NCBI RefSeq assembly: GCF_030362855.1
Contig: NZ_JAUCBP010000002.1
Coordinates: 408,325 to 472,324, forward strand
Source: Neoalteromonas arenosi
GTDB lineage: Bacteria > Pseudomonadota > Gammaproteobacteria > Enterobacterales > Alteromonadaceae
DNA length: 64,000 bases
Direction of reading: 5' to 3'
Shown: positions 1-9,986 of the stretch, piece by piece
How the letters are laid out: each line of letters opens with the position of its first letter
How positions within the stretch are numbered: the stretch's first letter is position 1
The notes under the pieces: model-generated
Databases searched by the model: none
Told to the model about the DNA's origin: nothing
What the model saw: only the letters and a program-made list of their open reading frames with translations
Program-made: the position numbers and the translations under genes

Positions 1-391
1 AATTCAGGTCACTGGTTTTTTTAATTTGACCTACGTGCATAACTACGGCGCTGCCTTCAGTTTTTTGCATGATGCGGGTGGTTGGCAACGTTGGTTCTTC
101 ACTGCAATCGCCGTTGTAGTCAGTGCGTTGTTACTTTATTGGTTAAAACAAGCACCGAAACAACAGCTGCGATTGCCGATTGCGTTTAGTTTTATTTTAG
201 GTGGTGCGATTGGTAATGTTTATGATCGCTTAGTGCACGGTTACGTAATAGATTTCCTAGATTTCTATTACCAGCAGTGGCATTGGCCTGCATTCAATGT
301 TGCCGACAGCGCAATATTTATTGGCGCAGCCTTGTTGATAATCGATATGTTGTTTAGCAAAGAAAGCGAAGAGAACCGAGAATCTAAATGA
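1..391 (+). CDS. lspA: Lipoprotein signal peptidase LspA (3' part)
   Basis: Inner-membrane aspartyl protease that removes the signal peptide of diacylglyceryl-prolipoproteins. The reading frame is open to the left edge (frame from base 2), so the N-terminus lies outside. The visible part holds the family blocks in order: [12 protein letters not shown], then [14 protein letters not shown], then [11 protein letters not shown], which include the two conserved catalytic aspartates (DFxxFY and NVADS blocks). Hydrophobic segments fit the last two or three membrane helices, and the tail is charged. The stop overlaps the fkpB start (ATGA), so the two are probably translationally coupled. The order lspA-fkpB-ispH is the usual gammaproteobacterial one. 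Confidence 0.95.
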   Translation, partial: IQVTGFFNLTYVHNYGAAFSFLHDAGGWQRWFFTAIAVVVSALLLYWLKQAPKQQLRLPIAFSFILGGAIGNVYDRLVHGYVIDFLDFYYQQWHWPAFNVADSAIFIGAALLIIDMLFSKESEENRESK

Positions 392-843
392 GCGATGATG
401 TAATTACAGGCGCAAGCGAAGTGTTAATGCACTTCGATTTGAAACTGGAAGATGGCAGTGCTGCAGATAGCACCAGAGTGAATAATAAGCCTGCGAAACT
501 GGTGATGGGCGATGGTAGTTTAACTGATAATTTTGAACGCTGTTTATTGGGGTTAAAGGAAGGCGACAAAAAGTCGTTTACCCTGGCACCAGAAGATGCG
601 TTTGGTATGCCCAATCCAGACAATATCTATCACCTTGAACGCAGCCGCTTCGAACTCGAAGAGGGCGTACAAGAAGGGATGATTATTGGGTTTTCACAGC
701 CTGACGGCAGCGAATTACCCGGCATTATTCGCAGCGTCGCTGGAGATTCAGTCACTGTGGACTTTAATCATCCATTAGCCGGACAGACCGTAATTTTTGA
801 CGTTGAAATTTTGGCGGTGAGAAATTCGCCAACCGTTCATTGA
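388..843 (+). CDS. fkpB: FKBP-type peptidyl-prolyl isomerase, SlpA/FkpB type
   Basis: 151-residue cytoplasmic FKBP-type prolyl isomerase/chaperone. It starts with the FKBP strand [18 protein letters not shown] and has the inserted-in-flap chaperone domain ([22 protein letters not shown]) before the returning FKBP strands ([19 protein letters not shown]). The NHPLAG motif is shared with SlyD. The start ATG overlaps the lspA stop by 4 nt. No His-rich tail is present, which separates it from the slyD gene near 10.5 kb. Its place between lspA and ispH matches the E. coli gene fkpB (slpA). Confidence 0.93.
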   Translation: MSDDVITGASEVLMHFDLKLEDGSAADSTRVNNKPAKLVMGDGSLTDNFERCLLGLKEGDKKSFTLAPEDAFGMPNPDNIYHLERSRFELEEGVQEGMIIGFSQPDGSELPGIIRSVAGDSVTVDFNHPLAGQTVIFDVEILAVRNSPTVH

Positions 844-855
844 GGAACTGAATAG

Positions 856-1800
856 ATGCAAATTCATTTAGCCAACCCGCGTGGATTTTGTGCCGGTGTC
901 GATCGCGCAATCACGATTGTTGAGCGCGCGCTCGAGCTTTTTCAACCGCCGATTTATGTGCGTCATGAAGTGGTTCACAATCGTTTCGTCGTTGATGGTT
1001 TAAAGCAGCGTGGCGCGGTGTTTGTCGATGAAATTGCGGAAGTTCCCGATGACAGTATTGTGATATTCAGTGCCCACGGGGTATCGCAGAAAGTACGCCG
1101 GCAAGCTGATGAGCGCGGGCTGAAAGTCTTTGATGCAACCTGTCCGTTGGTTACAAAGGTGCATATGGAAGTCACCCGAGCCAGTAAGCGTGGTACAGAA
1201 TGTATTCTTATTGGCCACCAAGGTCACCCTGAAGTGGAAGGAACCATGGGGCAATATCACAATGAAGAGGGTGGTATTTATCTTGTCGAATCGTGTGCTG
1301 ATGTTGCGTCACTAGAGGTCAAAGATCCGAGAAATTTATATTACTGCAGCCAAACAACCCTTTCGGTTGATGATACAGCCGAAGTGATTGATGCACTGCG
1401 TGAGCGTTTTCCTGATATTGAAGGGCCGCGTAAGGATGATATTTGCTACGCCACGCAAAATCGACAAGACGCGGTGCGCGAACTTTCAGCCGATTGCGAT
1501 GTTGTACTTGTTGTTGGAGCACAGAATAGCTCTAATTCTAACCGCTTACGGGAACTCGCGGAGAAGATTGGTGCAAAAGCTTATTTGATCGCAGGGGCAG
1601 ATTGTATTCAGCGAGAATGGTTAGAGAATGCTAATCACATCGGTGTTACCGCTGGCGCATCGGCGCCGGAGGTATTGGTACAAGCGGTAATCGCTCAATT
1701 GAAAGAATGGGGAGCGGTTAGCGCCACTGAGCGTCAAGGACGCGAAGAAAATGTTGAGTTCGCAGTGCCTAAGGAATTACGCATCAAGCATATCAGTTAG
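856..1800 (+). CDS. ispH: 4-hydroxy-3-methylbut-2-enyl diphosphate reductase
   Basis: Last step of the MEP pathway: a [4Fe-4S] enzyme reducing HMBPP to IPP and DMAPP. 314 residues, the usual length. The first cluster cysteine is C12 in [13 protein letters not shown]; the others sit in ATCPLV and [25 protein letters not shown] and SSNSNRL, which bind the substrate diphosphate, and the C-terminal [10 protein letters not shown] block are intact. It follows fkpB by 12 nt and is probably cotranscribed with lspA-fkpB. The other MEP gene in this window, dxs, is about 40 kb away. Confidence 0.97.
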   Translation: MQIHLANPRGFCAGVDRAITIVERALELFQPPIYVRHEVVHNRFVVDGLKQRGAVFVDEIAEVPDDSIVIFSAHGVSQKVRRQADERGLKVFDATCPLVTKVHMEVTRASKRGTECILIGHQGHPEVEGTMGQYHNEEGGIYLVESCADVASLEVKDPRNLYYCSQTTLSVDDTAEVIDALRERFPDIEGPRKDDICYATQNRQDAVRELSADCDVVLVVGAQNSSNSNRLRELAEKIGAKAYLIAGADCIQREWLENANHIGVTAGASAPEVLVQAVIAQLKEWGAVSATERQGREENVEFAVPKELRIKHIS

Positions 1801-1806
1801 TGTTTA

Positions 1807-1849
1807 TACCTGCACACAGGGAGTGTTTAAGTGCAGGTACGCTGTTTTT
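1807..1849 (+). terminator. Possible rho-independent terminator after ispH
   Basis: A perfect 9-bp inverted repeat (TACCTGCAC ... GTGCAGGTA, 15-nt loop) follows the ispH stop, and TTTTT begins 5 nt after it. The long loop and the displaced T run make it weak. It would separate the lspA-fkpB-ispH unit from the pil operon. Confidence 0.45.
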
Positions 1850-1914
1850 ATACTTATCCCCACGTCACAATAACATTTCCTAAGTAAATTTGCGTTAACG
1901 TATACCCACTTCGT

Positions 1915-2613
1915 ATGCGGCGCTTGCGTGTCGCAATACGAAAAAGCGATTTTAATGGAATGATTGATAGCACGGTGAGCGAAGTAACACTACCTAGCAC
2001 AGGACCTACGCAGAAACAGGCAGGCGTGGGAATGATTGAAGTGCTAGTAACCTTATTTATTTTATCGGTCGGCTTGCTCGGCGTAGCATCTTTGCAATTT
2101 ATTGGTTCCTTTTCTAACGCCGATGCACTCAGCCGAACCCAGGCCGTTTTAGTCGCTCAGCAAATGAGCGAGCGCTTGCGTGCCAGCGCGGTGTCATCCA
2201 CACAAGGTGATGGCGTGGTAGTGAATAATGATTATTTTGATGCCAATCTTTATAACTTTACCAATTTGTCGTGTAATTCTGGCGCACAACCTTACGACTG
2301 TTTCTGCCAAGCACATCCTGCAACAATCCCAAATTGCTCACAAAATAGTTGTACTGCGGCGGAATTTGCTGCATTTGATGCCTACGAAATGTCTTGCGCC
2401 GCAGTAAATACTAATCCACTTATCGAACTCGAACTCACCTGTGTTGATAACAACGCTCTTGATACTGATGCATGTAGCGTCGGCTCCAGACATCGTATCA
2501 TTTTGGCGTGGCCGGTAGAGCAGTGGCAAGGCAATAGTCGAGCACTGAATACCGATTGTTTAGTGGGGCGATCTGGCGATCACGATTGCGTGATCCTGGA
2601 GGTAACTCTGTGA
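1915..2613 (+). CDS. pilV: Type IV pilus minor pilin PilV
   Basis: Minor pilin that, with PilW, PilX, PilE and FimT/U, primes type IV pilus assembly and helps present PilY1. The prepilin signature is AG|VGMIEVLVTLFILSVGLLGVA: glycine at -1, Glu at +5, a hydrophobic helix, and the GLLGVAxxQ ending typical of PilV. The C-terminal half is Cys-rich, as expected for a disulfide-tied pilin head. The leader drawn here is long (about 36 residues). An internal ATG near 1960 would shorten it, and neither start has a strong ribosome site. It begins an operon in which genes overlap by 4 nt. Confidence 0.88.
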   Translation: MRRLRVAIRKSDFNGMIDSTVSEVTLPSTGPTQKQAGVGMIEVLVTLFILSVGLLGVASLQFIGSFSNADALSRTQAVLVAQQMSERLRASAVSSTQGDGVVVNNDYFDANLYNFTNLSCNSGAQPYDCFCQAHPATIPNCSQNSCTAAEFAAFDAYEMSCAAVNTNPLIELELTCVDNNALDTDACSVGSRHRIILAWPVEQWQGNSRALNTDCLVGRSGDHDCVILEVTL

Positions 2614-3476
2614 ATACCAGACGTACCAGCGGGTTTACGCTAATAGAAATTATGATAACTCTGGCATTGGGTTTATTGATTTCCGGAGCGATTATACAAG
2701 TGATGGTCTCAAACTCAGTCGCAGATCGTCTGAACCGCGCGATTGCCTCGGCACAAGAAAGTGGCCGATTTATCGTTAACCGGTTACGCAGTGATGTCAT
2801 TATGGCGGGCCGGTACGACCTTCTAGATGGCAACCTAAACCGTGCAGTTGATGTGGTTGAAGAAGCGGCATTTGTGCAAAATCACCCTATTCCGTTACCC
2901 GGCGACTTTGCTGTCCGTCCTGTCCTTGGCGCTATTGAAGGTCCCAATACGGGGGATAGTGACGTACTGGTGATTAGCTTGCAAACCGATAGAGATTGTC
3001 GGGGGTACACTCTAGGTTATAACAACAACGATCAGTTTTATGTCGTCAATGAGTACTTCTTGGATGGTTCTCAGCTAAAGTGTCGGGGTTTTGATGGCCG
3101 TTATTTACGCGGTCAAAAGCCAGCCGCCGGTCACAATGGCCATGCCGCGTTTACGTTGCTTGATGACGTCGAAAGTTTCCAAGTGCTATATGGAGTGGCC
3201 AACCCTCTTATTGCTGGCGACGATTCAGCGCGTCCAGTCCAGTACATTCCTGCGGATCAACTTTTAGGGGCAATAGCAGCGAATGGTCAAGTCGTCGCGG
3301 TGCGAATTGGTGTGTTGGTCAAAGGCGATGGGCAAGTCAAAATTTCTCAGTCAGCCAGTTTTGTGTTGTTAAATGAGGATCCCATATCGCCTGGGTCAGA
3401 TCACATTTACAAACAGTTTGAAGTGACTATTGCATTGCGCAATATGAAAAATTTCGTACGGAGTGTCAGCTTGTGA
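2610..3476 (+). CDS. pilW: Type IV pilus minor pilin PilW
   Basis: Minor pilin of 288 residues. The start chosen is GTG at 2610: GGAGGT at 2598-2603 sits 6 nt upstream and the codon overlaps the pilV stop, giving the short leader expected for a prepilin. The signature is SG|FTLIEIMITLALGLLISGAIIQV, followed by QESGRFIVNRLRSDVIMAGR, which is typical of PilW. An upstream in-frame ATG at 2556 would add 18 residues inside pilV and is not favoured. The gene is coupled to pilX by a 4-nt overlap. Confidence 0.9.
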   Translation: MNTRRTSGFTLIEIMITLALGLLISGAIIQVMVSNSVADRLNRAIASAQESGRFIVNRLRSDVIMAGRYDLLDGNLNRAVDVVEEAAFVQNHPIPLPGDFAVRPVLGAIEGPNTGDSDVLVISLQTDRDCRGYTLGYNNNDQFYVVNEYFLDGSQLKCRGFDGRYLRGQKPAAGHNGHAAFTLLDDVESFQVLYGVANPLIAGDDSARPVQYIPADQLLGAIAANGQVVAVRIGVLVKGDGQVKISQSASFVLLNEDPISPGSDHIYKQFEVTIALRNMKNFVRSVSL

Positions 3477-4036
3477 AGCAACGTGGTTTGGTGATGGTGT
3501 TTGCACTGCTTATTTTACTTTCTTTAACCGTATTAGGTGTCGCTTCGGTATCAAGCGGCTTAATGCAAAATAAAATGGCAACATCGATGGAGCAAAGTAG
3601 CCTCGCGTTTGATGCCGCAGAAGCGGCCATTGCAGGTGTTGTTTTTGAATCTGAAGATGAAACGTTATTAACCAATCCCAACTTGAGTGATCCCCTTTCA
3701 GACGCACGTCAAGGCAATATCTTCGACCCCACGGCTGACACATTGAGTTGTTTTGATGTAAATGGCTGGACTAATCGTACCATGACGCAAGCGGGGTTGA
3801 CGGTTGGTCAAAATCACAACAACGCAGGTAGTTATGACAACAACCCACCCGTAAATAGCTGGTCTCGTACTGCTTTTATGCGCGAACAACCCTGCCGTGG
3901 TTCGAGTAATGTGATTGGGGGCAGCAACATCAATTGTCACGTTTTTGTCGTGCGCGGATGCGGTCAGGTTAGTGGTAAAAGTTACGTGGTTGCGAATAGC
4001 CTTACCGCAGCAGTTTTTGCTCCGGCATCGCAATAA
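3473..4036 (+). CDS. pilX: Type IV pilus minor pilin PilX
   Basis: 187-residue PilX-like minor pilin. The start is GTG at 3473, overlapping the pilW stop. The N-terminus KQRGLVMVFALLILLSLTVLGVASV resembles the PilX N-terminal domain and lacks the Glu at +5 seen in other pilins, which is normal for PilX. QNKMATSMEQSSLAFDAAEAAI matches the family's LAFxAAEAAL region. Several cysteines in the C-terminal half suggest disulfides. It probably sits at the pilus tip with PilY1, encoded next. Confidence 0.88.
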   Translation: MKQRGLVMVFALLILLSLTVLGVASVSSGLMQNKMATSMEQSSLAFDAAEAAIAGVVFESEDETLLTNPNLSDPLSDARQGNIFDPTADTLSCFDVNGWTNRTMTQAGLTVGQNHNNAGSYDNNPPVNSWSRTAFMREQPCRGSSNVIGGSNINCHVFVVRGCGQVSGKSYVVANSLTAAVFAPASQ

Positions 4037-4051
4037 ACAGAGGTTCTAAAC

Positions 4052-7000
4052 ATGAATTGGCGGGCTAAAATCAAAAGCAGTATCGTTGTTACCAGTATGA
4101 TACTTAGTGCCATGATCAGTGCTACAGCCATGGGTGATGATCTAGATATATACATCGGTTCAGGAAGCACGGCTGTTACCTATAACCCTAACGTAATGTT
4201 TATCATGGATACCTCCGGTAGCATGTCGAATAAAGACGGTACAACTGAGTCGCGTATGCTGCGCGTGCAAAATGCACTAAAAGACGCGTTGCGTGAAGCC
4301 ACTAATATTAACGCGGGGTTGATGCGTTTTTCTGATTTTGGTGGACCGGTTTTATACCCTGTGCGTGATATCGACCAACCCGTACAGCCAGAGATTATTA
4401 CGTCAATCGCCGAGGGCGACGACGATGCATCGGAGAGCAACAGTGGCATAATATCAGTCAGTAATAACCAGCTAGCGCTTACACAAGGTACTGGTAAAGT
4501 ATACACGGGACTACGCTATCAGAACTTGAATATTCCTCAAGGTGCGAAAATTACCAATGCGTTTTTGCGCTTTACCTCGTCGCAGTTAAATACCAGCGCT
4601 TCCACTATTACCATTCGAGCTGAAAGCGTCGCCGATGCAGCACCCTTTACTACAACCCCCAATGATATCAGTGGCCGACCAATGACTTCATCGAACGTAG
4701 AATGGAGCCTCGAGAATGATTTTCCATTAAGCGGTGAAACCATTGTTACCCCCAGCATTGTCGATGTCGTACAGGAAGTTGTAAATCAAAATGGTTGGTG
4801 TGGCGGTAATAACTTAAATATCCTGTTAGAGGGTACCAGTAGCGATGCGACAAGTGCTCGCTTGGCTTATGCTAATGAAGAAGGTACTGGGCGATCGCCG
4901 CAACTGGTTGTTAGTTACGATGACTCAACAGCTACAGGCTGTGTGAATGGTCGTTTGACGTACCAAGTGAGCTCCAACAATAACAATGCGGAAGAACGCA
5001 GCGACGGTTATCAGTCAACCGGTAGCGAGTTGACGTTTAGCAGTTCAAGCAATGCCTATATTGGTACGCGATTTAGGAATATAAATATTCCACAGGGCGC
5101 TACCATAACCAATGCCTATTTAGAGTTTACTGCCTATCAAACCAATACAGGTGGTGGCGCAAGTATGACTATTTCGGCTGCGAATGTGGGTAGCTCTAAA
5201 GGTTTTAATAACTACAAACGCTTTACCTTACGCGATACACCGAAAACAGCTGGGATCACTTGGTCAAATATTCCTGATTTTTATAAAAACAGCGTTTATC
5301 AATCGCCTCCGGTAACTTCGCTAGTGCAACAGATTGTCAATCGAGGTGATTGGCAGCCCAATAATAACATGACGTTTATTTACTCGAATTTTACCGGCAA
5401 ACGCGGAGCGTATACATATCGCGGTAAACCGTCAGGCTCGGTAGTCTTAGTCATTGAATATCAGGGCAATGCAGTGCCAGGAACCACAGCGACAGTGCGT
5501 CAACACTTAGTGAGTCAGGTGGATGACTTGAGTGCTAGTGGCTATACGCCAATTGTTGATACCCTTTATGAAGCAACGCAGTACTTCGGCGGTCGAGATG
5601 TATATTATGGTCTAGAAAGGGGCACAAGCTCAGTAAGCAGCACAGTACGCCGGAATACCCGCGTGAGTCATCGTGCCTCCTACATTGGCCAAGCATCTGT
5701 GCGACCACCGGGTTGTACAGACGACAATTTAAGTAGCTCGAACTGTATTGGCGAATATATTCCTTCTGGAGCGGTATACCAATCACCGATCGTCGACTTG
5801 CAGTGCCAAACAAACAACCACATTGTATTACTGTCTGATGGTCAGGCGAACAACAATCACAGCGTTGATGAGATTCAATTATTATTGGGAACGACGTGCA
5901 CTGGGTCCGGCGGTGAAAAATGCGGGATTGATTTAGTCAAAAACTTAAGCCGAGCCAATCAATCTAAAATAGATGCACGCATTATTACCCATACTATTGG
6001 ATTTGCTGCGAATGCAACGGCCAACAATTTCTTAAACCAACTAGCCTTGCAAAGCGGTGGTGGATTCTACACCGCTAACAATAGTGCTGATTTGGTTGAG
6101 GCCTTCCAAACGATATTGCGCTCGGTAAAAGATGTTAACGCGACATTCGTTTCACCCGGGGTAGCCGTTAACCAGTTAAACCGTCTAACTCACCGCGACG
6201 AGCTTTATTTTGCGTTGTTTAAACCTTCTGAGGGTACTATATGGCCGGGTAACCTGAAAAAATATCGTATCGACGGTGATAAGATCATTGATAAAAATGG
6301 TTTAGATGCCGTAGATACGATCACGGGATTCTTTGCTGAAAACAGTCATTCCTATTGGTCAGTACTCGCTGATGGTAACGACGTTCGCGAGGGTGGCGCA
6401 GCCAGTCAAGTATCTGCTTCTCGCAACATTTATACCTTTAATTCACCGGGTACTATTGCATCGTCAAGTAATAGTTTGAATGAATCGAATTCGTTGATCA
6501 CAGCAGAGATGTTAGGGATAGACAACGAACCAACCCCTGCCATATTGCGTGATACCGTGCTGAAATGGGCGCGAGGCGTTGACGTGCGAGATGACGACGG
6601 TGATGGCTCAACTTCAGATGTGCGCTATCAAATGGGTGACCCGATCCACAGCCAGCCAGTGATTGTTAATTATTCGCAATCTGACAGCGCTATCTTTGTT
6701 GCCACGAACCATGGTTTCTTGCATTCGATAGATTCAGATACTGGGCTGGAAAACTTTGCAATTATTCCCGAAGAGTTACTGAGTAACTTACATCCAATTT
6801 ATCGCAACACCTCAACCTTTAATCATATTTACGGGTTGGACGGCGATATGGTTTTACGCACGGTAGGCAACAAGACCTATCTGTATGTTGGTATGCGTCG
6901 CGGAGGGAGAAACTATTATGTCTTCGATGTAACTAGCAAAACCTCGCCGCGCTTGGTGTTTAAAGTGGAAGGCGGCAGTGTGGGCTTTGAAGAGCTTGGG

Positions 7001-8146
7001 CAGACCTGGTCACGCCCTACCATTACCAAGATCAAGTTTGGAGGTATGAGCAAAAATGTAATGATCTTTGGTGGTGGTTATGACGAGGATCAGGACGCCA
7101 AAACAGTGCGCTCGCCTGACGCCTTAGGCAATGCAGTTTATATCATTGATGCGGATAGTGGACAGCTATTATGGAAGGCAAGTAAAGCCGATGCCGACCT
7201 AAACTTAACAGATATGCAATACAGCATCCCTGCTCGTATTTCAGTGATTGATCGCAACAACGACGGCTATGCCGATCATATGTACGTTGCTGATATGGGC
7301 GGCCAGTTGTTCCGTTTTGACATATACAATGGTGAGACGGGTAATGATTTGATTAAGGGCAAGCTGATGGCTGACTTTGCCGGTAATACTACTGCTGACA
7401 ATCGTCGCTTCTATTACGGGCCTGATGTGTCAGAGGTTAGCCTCGGTGATGATTTGTATTATGCGGTAGCCGTAGGTTCAGGCTTCCGGGCGGGTCCATT
7501 GGATACGCAAATTGAAGACCGTTTTTACATGATCAAAGACGAAGGCGTTTTCAATCTTGACGAAAATGGCCTTTACAAGTTACCGGGCGTACCGGTTATA
7601 GAAGGGGACTTGTACGATGCGACCGATCATTTATTAACTTCTAGTGATGAAACAACGCGCGGTATCGCCAGCAACAAGCTACAACAAACGCAAGGCTGGG
7701 TGTTGCGTTTGACCACTGGTGGTGAAAAGGTGTTATCTTCGCCTTTAATCTTAGACTACAAAATTTTCTATACAACTTATGTGCCGGCAAGTTCGAGTAA
7801 CAGTACTTGTGCGCCACCGACAGGTAACAGTCGAGCGTATTTAGTTAATTTGTTTAATGCCAACGCTGTCGATGATTTAAATGAAACAGGGGAATTGGAT
7901 AGTGGTGATCGGTTTGCGCAATTGAAACAAACTGGGATAGCGCCCGATACTAAAATTCTGATTGAAGACATTGTCCAGCCAGTCGTTTGTTTAGGCACAG
8001 AATGTGTGTCAGCGGTGATTAAAGTTGATAATAACGGCAACCAGCAGGCATGTAATTCTGACTTTGAATGTTTAGCTCAAAACATTTACGGTCGATTTGA
8101 GCGGGTTCAACGCAGCAGTTGGGAGACAGAAATTGAAAGACAGTAA
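4052..8146 (+). CDS. pilY1: Type IV pilus tip-associated adhesin PilY1 with domain insertion
   Basis: 1364-residue secreted pilus-associated adhesin and pilus-dynamics regulator. A signal peptide covers about residues 1-28. A von Willebrand A domain starts at 46 with the MIDAS motif DTSGS (53-57) and resumes at HIVLLSDGQANN (about 590-601). Between them lie two tandem beta-rich modules of about 145 residues. The C-terminal half is the PilY1 beta-propeller, with IFVATNHGFLHSIDSDTG and an EF-hand-like calcium loop DRNNDGYAD near residue 1066, comparable to the Ca2+ site of Pseudomonas PilY1. Length exceeds the roughly 1160 residues of P. aeruginosa PilY1, as expected from the insert. AGAGG lies before the ATG, 15 nt after pilX. 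Confidence 0.93.
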   Translation: MNWRAKIKSSIVVTSMILSAMISATAMGDDLDIYIGSGSTAVTYNPNVMFIMDTSGSMSNKDGTTESRMLRVQNALKDALREATNINAGLMRFSDFGGPVLYPVRDIDQPVQPEIITSIAEGDDDASESNSGIISVSNNQLALTQGTGKVYTGLRYQNLNIPQGAKITNAFLRFTSSQLNTSASTITIRAESVADAAPFTTTPNDISGRPMTSSNVEWSLENDFPLSGETIVTPSIVDVVQEVVNQNGWCGGNNLNILLEGTSSDATSARLAYANEEGTGRSPQLVVSYDDSTATGCVNGRLTYQVSSNNNNAEERSDGYQSTGSELTFSSSSNAYIGTRFRNINIPQGATITNAYLEFTAYQTNTGGGASMTISAANVGSSKGFNNYKRFTLRDTPKTAGITWSNIPDFYKNSVYQSPPVTSLVQQIVNRGDWQPNNNMTFIYSNFTGKRGAYTYRGKPSGSVVLVIEYQGNAVPGTTATVRQHLVSQVDDLSASGYTPIVDTLYEATQYFGGRDVYYGLERGTSSVSSTVRRNTRVSHRASYIGQASVRPPGCTDDNLSSSNCIGEYIPSGAVYQSPIVDLQCQTNNHIVLLSDGQANNNHSVDEIQLLLGTTCTGSGGEKCGIDLVKNLSRANQSKIDARIITHTIGFAANATANNFLNQLALQSGGGFYTANNSADLVEAFQTILRSVKDVNATFVSPGVAVNQLNRLTHRDELYFALFKPSEGTIWPGNLKKYRIDGDKIIDKNGLDAVDTITGFFAENSHSYWSVLADGNDVREGGAASQVSASRNIYTFNSPGTIASSSNSLNESNSLITAEMLGIDNEPTPAILRDTVLKWARGVDVRDDDGDGSTSDVRYQMGDPIHSQPVIVNYSQSDSAIFVATNHGFLHSIDSDTGLENFAIIPEELLSNLHPIYRNTSTFNHIYGLDGDMVLRTVGNKTYLYVGMRRGGRNYYVFDVTSKTSPRLVFKVEGGSVGFEELGQTWSRPTITKIKFGGMSKNVMIFGGGYDEDQDAKTVRSPDALGNAVYIIDADSGQLLWKASKADADLNLTDMQYSIPARISVIDRNNDGYADHMYVADMGGQLFRFDIYNGETGNDLIKGKLMADFAGNTTADNRRFYYGPDVSEVSLGDDLYYAVAVGSGFRAGPLDTQIEDRFYMIKDEGVFNLDENGLYKLPGVPVIEGDLYDATDHLLTSSDETTRGIASNKLQQTQGWVLRLTTGGEKVLSSPLILDYKIFYTTYVPASSSNSTCAPPTGNSRAYLVNLFNANAVDDLNETGELDSGDRFAQLKQTGIAPDTKILIEDIVQPVVCLGTECVSAVIKVDNNGNQQACNSDFECLAQNIYGRFERVQRSSWETEIERQ
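4484..5461 (+). repeat. Two tandem beta-module repeats inside PilY1
   Basis: Protein-level duplication at PilY1 residues about 145-290 and 320-470. Both copies share the pattern TGLRYQNLNIPQGAKITNAF / GTRFRNINIPQGATITNAY, then a strand-rich stretch, a Trp-containing SxVEWS / GITWSN block, a PSIVDVVQEVVN / PPVTSLVQQIVN helix, and a final SPQLVVSYD / SGSVVLVIEY strand. The layout resembles DNRLRE-type surface modules; that family assignment is inference. The copies differ widely at DNA level, so the duplication is old. Confidence 0.75.
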
Positions 8147-8624
8147 ATCACATATTGATGCAAAGCGACGCTTTCAAGGCTTCACCTTGATTGAGTTAAT
8201 GATTGTAGTGGCAATTGTCGGCATCATAACTGCGATCGCTTACCCATCCTATCAAGGCATGCTCAAAGGCAGTAATCGCAGCACTGCGCAAGCTGATTTG
8301 ATGGCTTTTGCAGCCGCAATGGAGCGTCACAAAGCGGCAAACTTCACATACCAAGGTGCCGCTGATGGTGGAGGAAGTACGGGTACGCCGGGTGTTTTTC
8401 AAACGCATTCACCGGCATCTGAACCCGCCGCTAACAAGCGCTATGATCTTACGATAGATACAGTGTCAGCCAATGGTATTAGTTACCGTATTAAAGCCAC
8501 ACCGGTCAGCGGCAGCGTGCAAGCGGACGACGGTGCCCTTTATGTATTCAGTGATGGTCGTAAAGCGTGGGATCAAGACAATAACGGTAGTCTGGCGCAG
8601 TCTGAATATTGTTGGAACTGTTAG
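8133..8624 (+). CDS. pilE: Type IV pilin-like protein PilE (minor pilin)
   Basis: 163-residue type IVa pilin, last gene of the operon. The signature is QG|FTLIELMIVVAIVGIITAIAYPSYQ. The start chosen is TTG at 8133, with GGGAG (8121-8125) 7 nt upstream and a 14-nt overlap with pilY1. An ATG at 8097 would give a leader over 40 residues long and lacks a good ribosome site. The C-terminus carries a pair of cysteines (YCWNC) and an Asp-rich DQDNNGS loop. Its position after pilY1 matches P. aeruginosa PilE, a minor pilin, rather than the major subunit PilA. Confidence 0.88.
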   Translation: MKDSKSHIDAKRRFQGFTLIELMIVVAIVGIITAIAYPSYQGMLKGSNRSTAQADLMAFAAAMERHKAANFTYQGAADGGGSTGTPGVFQTHSPASEPAANKRYDLTIDTVSANGISYRIKATPVSGSVQADDGALYVFSDGRKAWDQDNNGSLAQSEYCWNC

Positions 8625-8630
8625 AATAAT

Positions 8631-8662
8631 TGGCGGCAGAATTGACTGCCGCCAGCTTTGCT

Positions 8663-8664
<2 letters not shown>
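8631..8664. terminator. Terminator between pilE and glnB
   Basis: Perfect 9-bp stem TGGCGGCAG/CTGCCGCCA with a 6-nt loop, followed on the + strand by GCTTTGCTTT and on the - strand by an A/T-rich stretch. It lies between convergent pilE and glnB and probably serves both. Confidence 0.7.
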
Positions 8665-9001
<337 letters not shown>

Positions 9002-9850
9002 TTATTCACCGTCGTAAATTGTAGGGATAGGAACGCGTTTGTGCTGCGTTTTAGTATAGATATACAACAGTTTTTCGGAAACCGCATCAGCAACTTCTTT
9101 ACCTTCGAGGAAATCGTCAATCTGGTCATAAGTGAGACCAAGTGCCGCTTCATCCGCTTTTTGCGGTTCAAGCGATTCTAAATCAGCGGTTGGAGCTTTG
9201 AGAATAATTTTATCCGGGGCGCCAAGGTGCTTAGCGATTTGTCGAACTTGCCGTTTACTCAAGCCAAATAATGGCACTAAGTCACAGGCCCCATCGCCGT
9301 ATTTGGTATAGAAACCAGTAATATTTTCTGCCGAGTGGTCAGTACCCAAAACTAAACCGTCAACCATTCCAGCGATCTCATATTGAACAACCATTCGTGT
9401 CCGTGCTTTGACATTGCCTTTCACAAAGTCGCGTTTTCCAGAGTCGTTCGGTAACAGTTCAGAGGCCGCTAAGGCTGCTGTGGTTTCTTCATCAATAGCA
9501 TCAGCACCAGGTTTAACATTTACGGTTACGGCTTTTGATGGCTGAATAAAATCGATTGACGCTTGCGCGTCGTCTTCATCGGCCTGAGTATCATAAGGCA
9601 AGCGTACAGCGATAAATTGATAATGCTCTTGATGTTCTTCATTTAGCTCATTCACCGCTAACTGAGCTAATCGACCAAGGGTACAAGAGTCGATACCGCC
9701 ACTTATTCCCAGCACCAAACTATTAAGCCCAGATTGGCGTAGTTGAGTTTTTATAAAGTTTACGCGTCGTGTTACTTCATAGTTGACATCAATCTGCGGT
9801 AGAACTCGCATTTCATCAATGACAGACTGTTTTATAGTGGCATTAACCAT
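9002..9850 (-). CDS. nadE: NH3-dependent NAD(+) synthetase
   Basis: Final step of NAD synthesis: ATP-dependent amidation of nicotinic acid adenine dinucleotide. 282 residues with the PP-loop motif [10 protein letters not shown] (about 48-57), the substrate region [20 protein letters not shown], and the C-terminal [11 protein letters not shown]. No N-terminal glutaminase domain is present, so the nitrogen donor is ammonia, as in the 275-residue E. coli enzyme. The gene is first in a two-gene unit with glnB. nadB, the first gene of the same pathway, lies 4 kb downstream in the window. Confidence 0.95.
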   Translation of the reverse strand: MVNATIKQSVIDEMRVLPQIDVNYEVTRRVNFIKTQLRQSGLNSLVLGISGGIDSCTLGRLAQLAVNELNEEHQEHYQFIAVRLPYDTQADEDDAQASIDFIQPSKAVTVNVKPGADAIDEETTAALAASELLPNDSGKRDFVKGNVKARTRMVVQYEIAGMVDGLVLGTDHSAENITGFYTKYGDGACDLVPLFGLSKRQVRQIAKHLGAPDKIILKAPTADLESLEPQKADEAALGLTYDQIDDFLEGKEVADAVSEKLLYIYTKTQHKRVPIPTIYDGE

Positions 9851-9986
9851 AGGTGATTTATCCCGTATTCCCTAAACTAAACAATGGTGTGGTATGGATA
9901 CTACTAAGCGAGCGTGGTTTGCGATACCCAAAACCGACAAAATTTGTGTATGTTACGCTTACGATATTACCATTGAGAGAGTTCAA

